Shown here one piece after another: positions 1 through 9,200 of a stretch of 50,381 nucleotides of DNA. Position numbers and translations under genes: made by a program. The first letter of the stretch is position 1, and the number at the start of each line of letters is the position of its first letter. The notes under the pieces were generated by a model. That model searched no databases and was not told the DNA's origin. It saw only the letters and a list, made by a program, of their open reading frames with translations. The DNA is from a virus: positions 1 to 50,381 of IMG/VR virus record IMGVR_UViG_3300008954_000076. The stretch is one strand, 5' to 3'.

Positions 1-2024
1 GCGGCGCAACTTTCGGTGATGATACTGAAGCGCTTGCATTCGATGGTTCTGGTAATGTCGATTTCGATGCTGTTGCATTGGATATCGACGCTTCTGGCGC
101 AATCACAATGGATTCGACCTCAACAATCGTAGTCAGTGGTGACGCTGGTGCTACTTTCGGTGATGATACTGAAGCTCTTGCATATGACGGTTCTGGTAAC
201 CTTGATCTCGATGCTGTTGCTTTAGACGTTGACACAAGTGGAGCTATCTCCATTGTCGCTGCCGGCGTTGCTAGTGATATCCTCATTCAGACTGCTCACA
301 CTGAAGGTGTTGCATTCCATATTGACGCGAATGCTGACGCTGCTTCTGAAGTTCAGATTGACGCTGGTATCCTTGATATCGACGTTACTGGTGCTGCAAC
401 GATGGATGCTGTTGGTATCGCTCTTGGAGCTGGCTCTGGTGAGCTTGACTTAACCACAACTGGAACAGTGGATGTAAATGCTGGTGTCCTTGATATTGAT
501 GTAACTGCTGGTCTCACGCTCGATGCGACAACAATGTCAATCGATGGTACTGATGATTCAAATATCACCGTTACTGCAGCTGCAAAAGACTTAGTCTTAG
601 CGGTCGCTGGTGGTGGAGCTCAGAAGCTTCAGCTTGACTCTGCTGGTACAGGCACTGACGCTATCGACATCTCAGCTTCTGCTGGTGGTATCGACATTGA
701 TGCTACGACCTCTGTTGCAGTTAATGCTACTACGACCTTGGTTCTTCAAGGAAACGGATCGGCTTCTTTCGGCGACGACGTTGAAGCTCTTGCATATGAC
801 GGTTCTGGTAACCTGGATCTCGATGCTCTTGCATTGGACATTGACGCTTCAAATGGTGTTAACATGGCTGCTGCTGCTGGTGGTGTTCAAATCACTTCTG
901 CTGGTGATGCAGTTCTTCTTCAGGTCACTTCAGACGCCGCTGGGGAAGACTTGACGATCCAACAGGCCGGTGCAAATGACTCTGGTGTTGCAATCGTTGC
1001 TGCTGGTACAGGCGCAGATGCTATTAAGCTCGGCGCTTCTGCTGGTGGTATTGATATTGATGCTGCATTAGGGTTTGATGTCGACGCTGCTGGTGCAGTT
1101 GCTCTCGATTCAACTGCTGCTTCAATGACAGTGGGTGCTCTACTTGCTGATGGTCAAACATTAAAGCTCGGAAAGAACGGTGCTGTTGAAATGACGCTCG
1201 CACCACACGGGACACCTGCAAATGAGGTTTTCTCCGTCGTTAATACAGCTGGTAGCGGTGCTGAAGCCATTAAGCTTCAGGCGATTGCTGGCTCTATCTT
1301 GATGGATCTGGACCATGCAACTTCCGTGTTCAAGGTTGACTGTGAAGGGACGACCGCAGCTGCGATCGATCTGGATTCAGCTGGTGGTATTGAGATTGAT
1401 GCTGCAGGAGCTATCGGAATTGAATCTACGGGTGGAGCTATCAATATTGGCACTGACAATGCGGCTCAAGATATCTCCATTGGTACGCAGGGCGCCCGAA
1501 ACATTCTCCTCGGCTCAGCCGCGGGACAGTCGACGTGGATCGGACAAGCCTTGGTAATGTCGGGTACATCACCCAACGCTCTTGCTTTCACGGGTTCGGT
1601 ATCGTTCTCCTCTGATGGTTTGATGACAAGTGGTGAGGGTGCAAAGACGATGTTGTTTGCGTCCTACGATGACTTTGCTATCTTCAGAGGTAAGAGTATC
1701 TTCTCTGCTTCTGATACTGTCATTAGTGCTTTGAATACTCTCGCGAGTAATATTACTGGTGCAACTGCAACAATCTTTACTGGCTCGTTGGCTGCAAATG
1801 TCGCCGCGGGTAGTAACGTTACTGTTGCGAAACTGTCAGGTGATAACGCTTCGCTATCTCCAGAGTGCGGTATTGAGAAGTGTCAGGTCTTCGTTAATGG
1901 TCAGCTTCTCGTTTCTTCTTCCATCGGAGGAACTAACGATTATCAGATCACTGCTGCGAACACCTTACAGTTCCAATTCGTACTACAGACCGGTGATATG
2001 GTTCAAGTAATCGACCGTTCATAA
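1..2024 (+). CDS. Repeat-rich tail fibre / adhesin-like protein, 3' part only
   Basis: The reading frame is open from the first full codon (base 3) to the TAA at 2022-2024, so the start lies upstream of the window and at least 673 residues are present. The protein is built of short Asp/Gly/Ala-rich strands of the type LDIDxxGAxxxD, which suggests a repetitive beta structure such as a beta-helix or beta-prism. Near-identical blocks around GDDxEALAYDGSGNLDLD recur three times, and SAGGIDIDA blocks occur at about 680 and 1040. The last ~170 residues differ: they lose the repeats and end with a strand pattern around VFVNGQLL and FVLQTGDMVQV that resembles C-terminal domains of phage fibre proteins. 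A surface adhesin or fibre shaft is inferred. No enzymatic motif was seen. The gene ends an operon, because a strong terminator follows 28 bases later. Confidence 0.7.
   Translation, partial: GATFGDDTEALAFDGSGNVDFDAVALDIDASGAITMDSTSTIVVSGDAGATFGDDTEALAYDGSGNLDLDAVALDVDTSGAISIVAAGVASDILIQTAHTEGVAFHIDANADAASEVQIDAGILDIDVTGAATMDAVGIALGAGSGELDLTTTGTVDVNAGVLDIDVTAGLTLDATTMSIDGTDDSNITVTAAAKDLVLAVAGGGAQKLQLDSAGTGTDAIDISASAGGIDIDATTSVAVNATTTLVLQGNGSASFGDDVEALAYDGSGNLDLDALALDIDASNGVNMAAAAGGVQITSAGDAVLLQVTSDAAGEDLTIQQAGANDSGVAIVAAGTGADAIKLGASAGGIDIDAALGFDVDAAGAVALDSTAASMTVGALLADGQTLKLGKNGAVEMTLAPHGTPANEVFSVVNTAGSGAEAIKLQAIAGSILMDLDHATSVFKVDCEGTTAAAIDLDSAGGIEIDAAGAIGIESTGGAINIGTDNAAQDISIGTQGARNILLGSAAGQSTWIGQALVMSGTSPNALAFTGSVSFSSDGLMTSGEGAKTMLFASYDDFAIFRGKSIFSASDTVISALNTLASNITGATATIFTGSLAANVAAGSNVTVAKLSGDNASLSPECGIEKCQVFVNGQLLVSSSIGGTNDYQITAANTLQFQFVLQTGDMVQVIDRS
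3..845 (+). repeat. Three in-frame coding repeats of about 87-90 bases
   Basis: Copies lie at 3-89, 147-233 and 756-845, all in the reading frame of the fibre-like gene. Copies 1 and 2 start 144 bases apart. They encode a block with the core GDD(T/V)EALA(F/Y)DGSGN followed by (V/L)D(F/L)DA and (V/L)ALD(I/V)D. The DNA is similar but carries synonymous differences, so the copies are old enough to have drifted under protein-level selection. More degenerate units fill the space between them. Confidence 0.8.
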
Positions 2025-2051
2025 TACTTTAGGTTTTTTAACCTATCCCCT

Positions 2052-2083
2052 GAGGGCCGGCTTTTTGCCGGCCCTCTTTTTTT
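2052..2083 (+). terminator. Intrinsic terminator after the fibre-like gene
   Basis: A perfect 10-base-pair GC-rich stem (GAGGGCCGGC, 2052-2061, with GCCGGCCCTC, 2067-2076) closes a TTTTT loop and is followed by a run of seven T. This is a textbook rho-independent terminator and separates the fibre-like gene from the next operon. Confidence 0.93.
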
Positions 2084-2108
2084 ATAGATCTGATATGGCG
2101 TGTATAAT
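2081..2108 (+). promoter_or_regulatory. Candidate sigma70-like promoter
   Basis: A perfect TATAAT lies at 2103-2108, preceded 16 bases earlier by TTTATA (2081-2086), a four-of-six match to TTGACA. It sits immediately after the terminator and 33 bases before the next gene, the right place to start a new operon. The -35 box overlaps the T-run, so the call rests mostly on the -10 box and position. Confidence 0.5.
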
Positions 2109-2140
2109 ATGATTGTCTTTTGTAAAATGTGGAGGTAGTT

Positions 2141-2713
2141 ATGGAAGAAAATGAGTTTACTTCTAATTTGGATAAGAAGATAGACGGACTAGCTGCGAAA
2201 CGGCAAGAAGTAATGGATAATCTCCTTAATGGATCTTGGCATGCTAACGTAGTCGAGGGTAGTTTGAAGTCTGCTTTGAAAGAATTAGAAGATCGTGACC
2301 CAGCTGAATTACCCAGGTTATTGTTAAGCATAATAGAGCAGGTGCCAGCTTTAGTCAAAGGTATTTGGACGAACGGGATAAACGATGCGCAGTCTCTGGA
2401 GTCAGAGATTGCGAGATGGCAAGAAATGCAGCAATATTATAGAGATTATCTAAAAACGCACATATCGGCAGAATTAGAGAAAAATGTAGAAGAGCCAAAG
2501 AATAAAATAGAAAATAGTAGTCAGAATGAAGAAATTGCTCGAGAAGCTCTAAGGGCTGGAATTGAGTCTGGTGACATTAATGAGCCCTCTAAGATGTCTG
2601 CAATAAGGAGAGAAGTTGGTACGCACCCCGGCCCGACGTTAGGCGATTATAGAAATATGAAGAGCGAGCTAGAGGACGAACAAACAACTGCTGCAGATGA
2701 TTCTACAAGGTAA
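2141..2713 (+). CDS. Hypothetical protein, 190 aa, helical and charged
   Basis: The product is not recognised. The ATG at 2141 is chosen over an in-frame GTG at 2129 because a strong GGAGG (2131-2135) lies 5 bases upstream of the ATG. The protein is hydrophilic, rich in Glu, Lys and Asn, and looks almost entirely helical. Residues 60-100 contain hydrophobic heptad-like spacing, and the C-terminal third looks disordered and acidic (ending EDEQTTAADDSTR). No signal peptide, membrane segment or catalytic motif was seen. It is the first gene of the operon opened by the promoter at about 2081-2108. It precedes a structural-type gene by 11 bases, so a virion or assembly role is possible but not shown. 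Confidence 0.75.
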   Translation: MEENEFTSNLDKKIDGLAAKRQEVMDNLLNGSWHANVVEGSLKSALKELEDRDPAELPRLLLSIIEQVPALVKGIWTNGINDAQSLESEIARWQEMQQYYRDYLKTHISAELEKNVEEPKNKIENSSQNEEIAREALRAGIESGDINEPSKMSAIRREVGTHPGPTLGDYRNMKSELEDEQTTAADDSTR

Positions 2714-2724
2714 TACTTATACCC

Positions 2725-3663
2725 ATGGGAATATTAGACAGAAAGACTAGGTTCATGGATACGTTCTTAACCCAGCAGGGGAGAGAGCAGATTGCAAAGG
2801 GAGAATTACGCTTTTCGTTTGCGACATTTTCTGACTATTGCACGTTCTATGAAAGCTCTTTAGACGATCCTTCTGTCGCTTCCGATGCCATTAACCGTAT
2901 ATTTTTTGAAGCCGCCAATCGGCCTCAAGATTTAGTGATTCCTGAATTTGATGCAGACGGCGGTATGGTTTTCCCCGCGGGTGACTTTGATTTGGTTGAC
3001 GGCCAGCTACAGATGGCATCCGGATCTGCAGGTGTTTCTTTATCTGGTGCAGAATTAGTCACATCTGCTTCTTTAGCAATTTCAGATTGTGTTGAATCGT
3101 TTGCAGCGATGCGACCTCTTCGGTCAGAAGATCTTCTCTCCAATGCTTCTGGGTTTGAATTAAGTCAAAATACAGGTGAATTTTTAGTTACCTCTTATCT
3201 ACCTATTTCTCCCGGTGTTCCAACGCAGATTAGTCTTTCTAATATTGAGAGCTTATGGCAGGATAAGAAGTTAACGCACATTGAAAACTTCAAATTTAAG
3301 CCTCCGATCAATAAAACATCTGGAAAAGAGCTAAGGGTTTTCCCCAAGTTACAACAACCAGAGCCGACCACTTTCGGAGATTTAGCGAATGAGCTTGGTT
3401 CAAATGACCCTAGCGGAGAGACTGGCGTTGGCCCCCCAATTAGCTTGACATTCCCAGCCACGAGCAATGATAATAATCTTGTATGCCAGGTATGGGAAGT
3501 TTGCAGTGGTAGCATAAATAAATTGCGCATGATTGATTTTGGCGAATTTGAAGATGCAGATCCGTACAGTCCAGGAAAGCATGTGTTTTTTGTTGGTAAG
3601 TTGTTTAAAGATGATGATGGCGAATCAACGTTCTTAAATCTATTTACAGTGGTATTTGACTGA
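2725..3663 (+). CDS. Putative virion structural protein sharing an N-terminal motif with the gene at 11835
   Basis: A 312-residue protein starting MGILDRKTRFMDTFLTQQGR. Its first ~40 residues follow the pattern MGxLDxxT...D.xLTxxGRExxAxGxxxFSxxxFxxxD, which recurs in the protein encoded at 11835-12545, so the two share an N-terminal domain. The rest is mixed and beta-like with no recognised motif; two Cys occur near residue 250 (VCQVWEVCSGS). The start is preceded only by a weak AAGG within the end of the previous gene, so translation may be partly coupled. The stop overlaps the next start (TGATG). The family appears to belong to phage structural clusters. A baseplate or fibre-attachment role is inference only. 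Confidence 0.6.
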   Translation: MGILDRKTRFMDTFLTQQGREQIAKGELRFSFATFSDYCTFYESSLDDPSVASDAINRIFFEAANRPQDLVIPEFDADGGMVFPAGDFDLVDGQLQMASGSAGVSLSGAELVTSASLAISDCVESFAAMRPLRSEDLLSNASGFELSQNTGEFLVTSYLPISPGVPTQISLSNIESLWQDKKLTHIENFKFKPPINKTSGKELRVFPKLQQPEPTTFGDLANELGSNDPSGETGVGPPISLTFPATSNDNNLVCQVWEVCSGSINKLRMIDFGEFEDADPYSPGKHVFFVGKLFKDDDGESTFLNLFTVVFD

Positions 3664-6203
3664 TGATCTTTATTCTACCAACGTTAAAAGACGTTATGAG
3701 CTTCCCTTCCCACTGCGCAAAGCTTCGAGCGGCGCGTGGTGACGCAGGGGGCCGTATCTTCTATTATGAAATCACCATGGATGTTGATGTTGAAAAAGCC
3801 TTGTATAATGATGGATTGACTGTCATTGTTGACGTGCTACCCAAGAAACCTACACCGGTGCTTGATAGAAAACCCAAAAAGATAGGATCGGCACGTTCAT
3901 TTACTAGAAGCACAAAGACGCTAGAGAAAACCATCCGCAAAGCGAAGAAGAAAAATCGTGAAAAGATTGTTAAGCGAACGAAATTGGATCTAACGAAGTA
4001 TGTCAATAATAAGCTAGCCAAATTAATAAAGAGCAGAAAAAAGCAGAGTAAAGCTAGGGCTGCCGCTGGTAAGAAAACTTCTTCTCGTTTTGGCGGTTCA
4101 GGTATTACTAAGAAGAGCAGCAAATCTATCTCAACAAGTAAGTTGGCTTCTACAAAGCGGATCACCGCGATGTCTCCTCTAAGCTCAGCTAAATCGACCC
4201 TTGCGGTATCTTCTTCTATCTCTCCACGTACTGTTGTACCGATGCGAAAGATGTCAAAAAGCTTTATTTCTTCTAAAAAGGATCCTGCTCAAATTGCAAG
4301 AATGCCAATAACACGTTTACCAAGCGCTCTCGGCCAGAAAGCGCAGAGCTTGCTCTTTACCCCAGCTATTAAGAAAAAACCAGAACAGACGTATAAGATA
4401 ACAACTAAGAAGAAAGAGATTAAATTTCGTGTTGTCATACAAGAAAAAGCACTTGGCTCGTTATCCACCTATTATCTTCGAGCTACCCTGAAGGATGATA
4501 AGGGCGTTAAATTATCGACAGTCGGGACCATAATTCAACATGCAAAAATCGTTAATGATTTTTTAACTCCACGAATAGAACCCACACTAGAGACCTCCTT
4601 TATAAAGGCAGGCCAGGTCTCTATAGGCGTAAAGCAGATTGATAAAAAAGCAAAGCATATTAGGGTGTTTCGAAGAATTGGGCCTGCGGAGACAGGTGGT
4701 TCAGATGGCGGCTCTTCCTGGTTAGAGATTTTAGACACCCCCCTGTCATCAGACGATGAAGAGGTCAGGTTCAAGGATGAAGTGGCCAGCCCACGACCGT
4801 TGATGTATAGAGCATTATGCTTCGGAGAGAATATGAGACCTGCAGAAGACTTTGCGTCGTCTATTCTTCTGCCGCTTCCAGAGCTAAAGTTGCCCCAGAC
4901 TACAGCGTTAAGCGCTGTCGGTACGATTTTGAAAAACGGCGCAGTAGTTAGCATAACGGTTTCTGATTTTCCAGATGATGCTGTTTCGGTAATGGTCAGA
5001 AGGTACGATTTAACTATAAATTCTGCTGCTAGAAAAAGAGCGGGCACCAGTGCTGGTTTTTCGTACGTTGGAAAATCTCCGCAGGATCAAACGCAATTCG
5101 TGGTAGGTGATGAAGATAATAGCGTAACTTTTATTGATCAAGCGCAGAAAACCGGCCATGATTACCGTTACGTTCCTATCGCAACAACTATACACGGCAA
5201 AGAAATAGTAGGTACAGATGCGCTAATAGAGATTCCTGAATCAGCTGGCGATGATGAGAAAGTTGAATTGTCAACGCCCAGTCCTGTTGTTAGTGTAAAA
5301 AGTCAGATTGCCGCTGTAACGTTTGATCTATCAGCGGAATTTACGGATTTTGGATTTGGTGAGATAAAAGCAAGTCTCCAAACGGGTGATCAGAAGTCTT
5401 TGTTCGAAAATGATTTAGAGGACGAACGTTCAAATTTCGCGGACCTAATTAACTTTCTTGTAGAGCGAGAAAATTTTGTTTCGGGTGAAGTAGAGTCTTT
5501 TGGTGTTAATGAAGCTGGTACATTCGAAGATAATGTCACCACCCAGGCCTCAAACAATGTTAAGCCTCTCGAGCTGGGGGTACGATATGGATACAAGGTT
5601 ACTGCTTTGGTTCGGTCTGCTGAGTCAATGTTCCCCAAACTTAAAACGTCTGAAGAGAACAGCGCATCTTTGTTAAAATTTCAAAGACAGGTCGGAAAGT
5701 TTCGAAATCCTTTAGCATTAAGGAAGGGTACGCTTCAATCAACTGCCAGACAGAATGACATGACAGCTCCGAGCAGAGTCGAGCCAACAGACCCTTTCTT
5801 GGCTGGGCGTACAACAGTGCAGTCACGAGTCGAAGTTGCCATTCCGATTCCCCAACAAAAGGGTCATCAAGTTCGTACCGAAGACCGCGGTACAAACATG
5901 CTAGTTTCTTGGTCGTACTTTGGCAGAATTTCAGACATCGATCATTTTCAGGTGTTCATTTGTTGGAACGGTGGTAAGCAGATGCTAGGGACAGTTCATC
6001 CAGATTCCGCAACAGCGAATTTTTCATTTAGACATTTTATTAGGGGTGACGGATTTTCAGTGACATATTTTTATGAAATTCACTCCATCAAACTAAATTA
6101 CAAATTGCGTTCAAAAATACGATCTGCGAACGTGGTACCAAAGAGCTTTAACAAGATGATCAAACAGAAATCACGAAGTTCAAAGAGGGTAGTTAAACTA
6201 TAA
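3663..6203 (+). CDS. Large virion-type protein with basic N-terminal region and fibronectin-III-like domains
   Basis: An 846-residue protein whose ATG overlaps the previous stop (TGATG), implying translational coupling. After a short globular start, residues ~60-150 are extremely Lys/Arg/Ser-rich (RKAKKKNREK, KSRKKQSKAR) and probably disordered. From about residue 255 the chain shows repeated beta-sandwich-like segments with a central strand ending VFRR or VRRY (residues ~330-390, ~410-520, ~740-825). These resemble fibronectin type III or Ig-like modules. No catalytic motif was found. It is first of three large coupled genes (3663, 6203, 9985), which suggests the products are made together and may form one virion substructure. 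The role of the basic tract, possibly DNA or lipid contact, is unknown. Confidence 0.6.
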   Translation: MIFILPTLKDVMSFPSHCAKLRAARGDAGGRIFYYEITMDVDVEKALYNDGLTVIVDVLPKKPTPVLDRKPKKIGSARSFTRSTKTLEKTIRKAKKKNREKIVKRTKLDLTKYVNNKLAKLIKSRKKQSKARAAAGKKTSSRFGGSGITKKSSKSISTSKLASTKRITAMSPLSSAKSTLAVSSSISPRTVVPMRKMSKSFISSKKDPAQIARMPITRLPSALGQKAQSLLFTPAIKKKPEQTYKITTKKKEIKFRVVIQEKALGSLSTYYLRATLKDDKGVKLSTVGTIIQHAKIVNDFLTPRIEPTLETSFIKAGQVSIGVKQIDKKAKHIRVFRRIGPAETGGSDGGSSWLEILDTPLSSDDEEVRFKDEVASPRPLMYRALCFGENMRPAEDFASSILLPLPELKLPQTTALSAVGTILKNGAVVSITVSDFPDDAVSVMVRRYDLTINSAARKRAGTSAGFSYVGKSPQDQTQFVVGDEDNSVTFIDQAQKTGHDYRYVPIATTIHGKEIVGTDALIEIPESAGDDEKVELSTPSPVVSVKSQIAAVTFDLSAEFTDFGFGEIKASLQTGDQKSLFENDLEDERSNFADLINFLVERENFVSGEVESFGVNEAGTFEDNVTTQASNNVKPLELGVRYGYKVTALVRSAESMFPKLKTSEENSASLLKFQRQVGKFRNPLALRKGTLQSTARQNDMTAPSRVEPTDPFLAGRTTVQSRVEVAIPIPQQKGHQVRTEDRGTNMLVSWSYFGRISDIDHFQVFICWNGGKQMLGTVHPDSATANFSFRHFIRGDGFSVTYFYEIHSIKLNYKLRSKIRSANVVPKSFNKMIKQKSRSSKRVVKL

Positions 6204-9200
6204 TGCCTGACTTTCTATCAAATATGAAACTAGCAGCTCTAGTGAGCGTAGAGAAGGAAGAGGTAGTTTCACTCCCAGAACTCTTACTAAGTGAACAAGC
6301 GGCAGTGTATAATGCGGTAGCTGAAAGTGCTGAGGATAATAGCACACCTGGTGTGAAGGTCAAGAGCCGTAGAGACAGAAGGAGGAGAGGGAGGTCTTCT
6401 ACAACCAAGAATAAAGAAAAATCAAAAACAGGATCTTCGCTTCAGAAGATGGAACAGCTTCGACAATCTAAAAAAAGGCAAGACTTTAGGAAAGCGGCAC
6501 TTCTAAAGTATCAAACCCAGAAAGGGCAAAGAAAGAGTTCGGCTACTGCAACTTCTGCTGGTGATGGTCGTAGTTCTAAAAGAGTAGAAAAGAAACGAGC
6601 AGAAGAAGAAGCGAATTCTATAGAGATCAACCCGGCCTTACGCCCTGTTATTTTGGCGATTATAGACTTTAAGCCTCTTTTTGATTCGGAAAAAAATGTG
6701 ACCTCAGTGGGCAATATCATCAAAGTAAAAAGAGCGGCTCGTGCTCTTTCTACAGAGAGCCTGTTAGAGATTGATACTTCTGAACAAATGATTGAAGAGC
6801 TTGATTTTCTTTCAGCTCACATAGCGAATGTCTCGCAACGACAGACATTTCTAGATGGTCTCGACGCTGACAGTTTAACCCTGTATGAAGAAGCACTTTC
6901 TGCTTTTGAGATAGAAGAAACCTCAGTTTCCTCTGCGTCAAATACAGAGGTACTTTATACCCTACTAAGAGACTACTGTTTTTCGCTAAATTCCTGCACA
7001 CCCAGGTTACTAGAGTGTGCAACAAGGGAATTTGAGGCAGGTACGTCTCTTATGCTTGATCCATCCACTCTCAATCCTGCCCCCAACGACCTAAGGAAAC
7101 AACTGCGGACTTGGTCGACAGCAATAAGCGGTCTATATTCTACGCTGCCAGAAGATAATGAGATATCGCTAAAGTGGTTAATCGCGACTATATCTCGTGA
7201 ATTTCTTTTCTCTTATAATAAGGCTGCCTCCGATGTATCAGATCCGCCGGCGACAACCTACGATTCACGCACAAAATTAGAGGGTGATCCAGTCTACACA
7301 TTCTCGCATTATTTTAATTTGAAGTCAGGGCAAAGGTCAATGATTCCTAGAACGGCTGGAATTACTACTGACAATATTTTTGGCACAGAGAATTTAAACG
7401 GAATTCTATATCCAGCTGGGTCAGGGAGTGGAACAGAATATTTCTTTCCATTTGAAAAATGTGAGTTAATAGCACCGACCGGATACAAGAGCTCGAATTC
7501 TGCGCCTGATGAGGTGGCCAAGCTGTACACCAAAGCAACACCACAAGCCACAGATGGACCGTATACAGACATTGCTTCTCGCTATTCAACTTTAAAAGAG
7601 AATGTTGACGCTTTAATAACAACAGACAGTTTCGATTTCGATTATTCTCCGCCAGTGATGATGCTAGAATTGATCTGTAGGAATATCGTTTCGAGATGTT
7701 TGGAGGAACTTCCTGAGTCTTCTTCTTCTTCAGCTGCTAAGAAAGATTCGATTCAAATAGGTTGGTTGATTGCCGCCGCGAAAGACGAAAAGGCGTATAA
7801 GTGGTTAATAACTTATCTTGCTTTTTTACAAGATATGCTGACAGGAACAGCAATAACAGGAGATGCATCTTCTGCTACTCCGCTTTCTTATCTGGTCAAA
7901 GGTGATAGTGGATTGAGCAGTCTTATTGGAAAGCCTTCATCTTCTAACACTACTAGAAGATCTTTCACATCAGAACCTTCAGACATATCCATCAGCCCGA
8001 CGCCAGAAGATTTTGAGAACCCTACATCAGTAGATGCCATGACTGTTACACAAGAGATAGAGCTAGCTGAAGGCGAAACATCAGGCTCAAGCGCATCTTT
8101 GCTAACATACTTTGGGAAAAGTTGGGAAGAATTATGCACCTCCGCTACGATGGGCATCAGGCCTTCGCTAAATACGATAACAGACAGCTCATTAGCAGGA
8201 AGCGACGGGGAATCATCTGAGACAACCGTGAAGCTTGATGACTTAAAAGATGTGCTTACAGACCTTGGTACAGATCCCGACTGTATTTTTGCTGAGTTAA
8301 TTTCGTTTATCGATGATGCAGATGCATTGTTTGGATATCAAGTATTCAGTGATACAGGGTTTTCAAATTATTCATCCATTCTTCGACAGCGGCTACACGC
8401 TACTATGATCGCCGCGATAGCTAAGGCAACGAGCTTCTATATAGGGGATTGTACAGTAGTTTCAGGGGGTATGAGTACCAGCTTTGAGGCTTCCAGCGCT
8501 ATAAGCGCATCCACTTCCACCACGAAAATTTCTACTTCAACATCGAAAACCTCTGGTATACGTGCCATTCAAACCAGCACCGCAGATGCTTCATCATTCA
8601 CTGTTGGTTCTTACCTGACCTATAAATACGCTGGTGTGTCAACAAGAAAAGAAGCGCTAACTGCATTTTTAGACTCTCAAGAGCTTGATACTTCTCTGAT
8701 AGAAGATTACTCTTCATCTTTAGCCAGATGTTTTTCAGGTCTGGAAGAGGAAAGTGAGTTTCAAGAAGAATTTATGGGGTCATTAGATGACTATTTTGGT
8801 AACATCCGGGATTCATATCAGATGGTTGTCGATGCTCTGCTTACTGATATCGATGAGTCTGAGGATGTGGAAGAAACGCTTGTTCAGCGCATAGGTGCTG
8901 GTCTTCCCCTGAGTTCAGATATGTGCAAGATGCTTTTAAATTACGTAAGAGTTTATGACTCCTCAGATGCGACGTATAACGATATTCGAACAAGAGACAA
9001 GGTTCTGGCATGCGCCAATATGTCCTTGTTGTCTGATGTTTTCCAAGGCCAGGATTATTGCGAGGCTGGAAAACTTAAGTACATGGTCGTAGGTATCAGG
9101 TCAGGTTGTCTTGACATGACTAAGGAAGAGCCAATAGATATGGAAGATGTGGACCGGGACACTGCGGCTACATCTCAAGCAAATTTTGTTGTATCTCTAG

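Noticed and set aside
1-845. Regularly spaced DNA repeats at the left end that might suggest a CRISPR-like array
   Set aside because: All repeats keep the same reading frame, differ by synonymous changes, and the spacing is uneven. They encode protein repeats.
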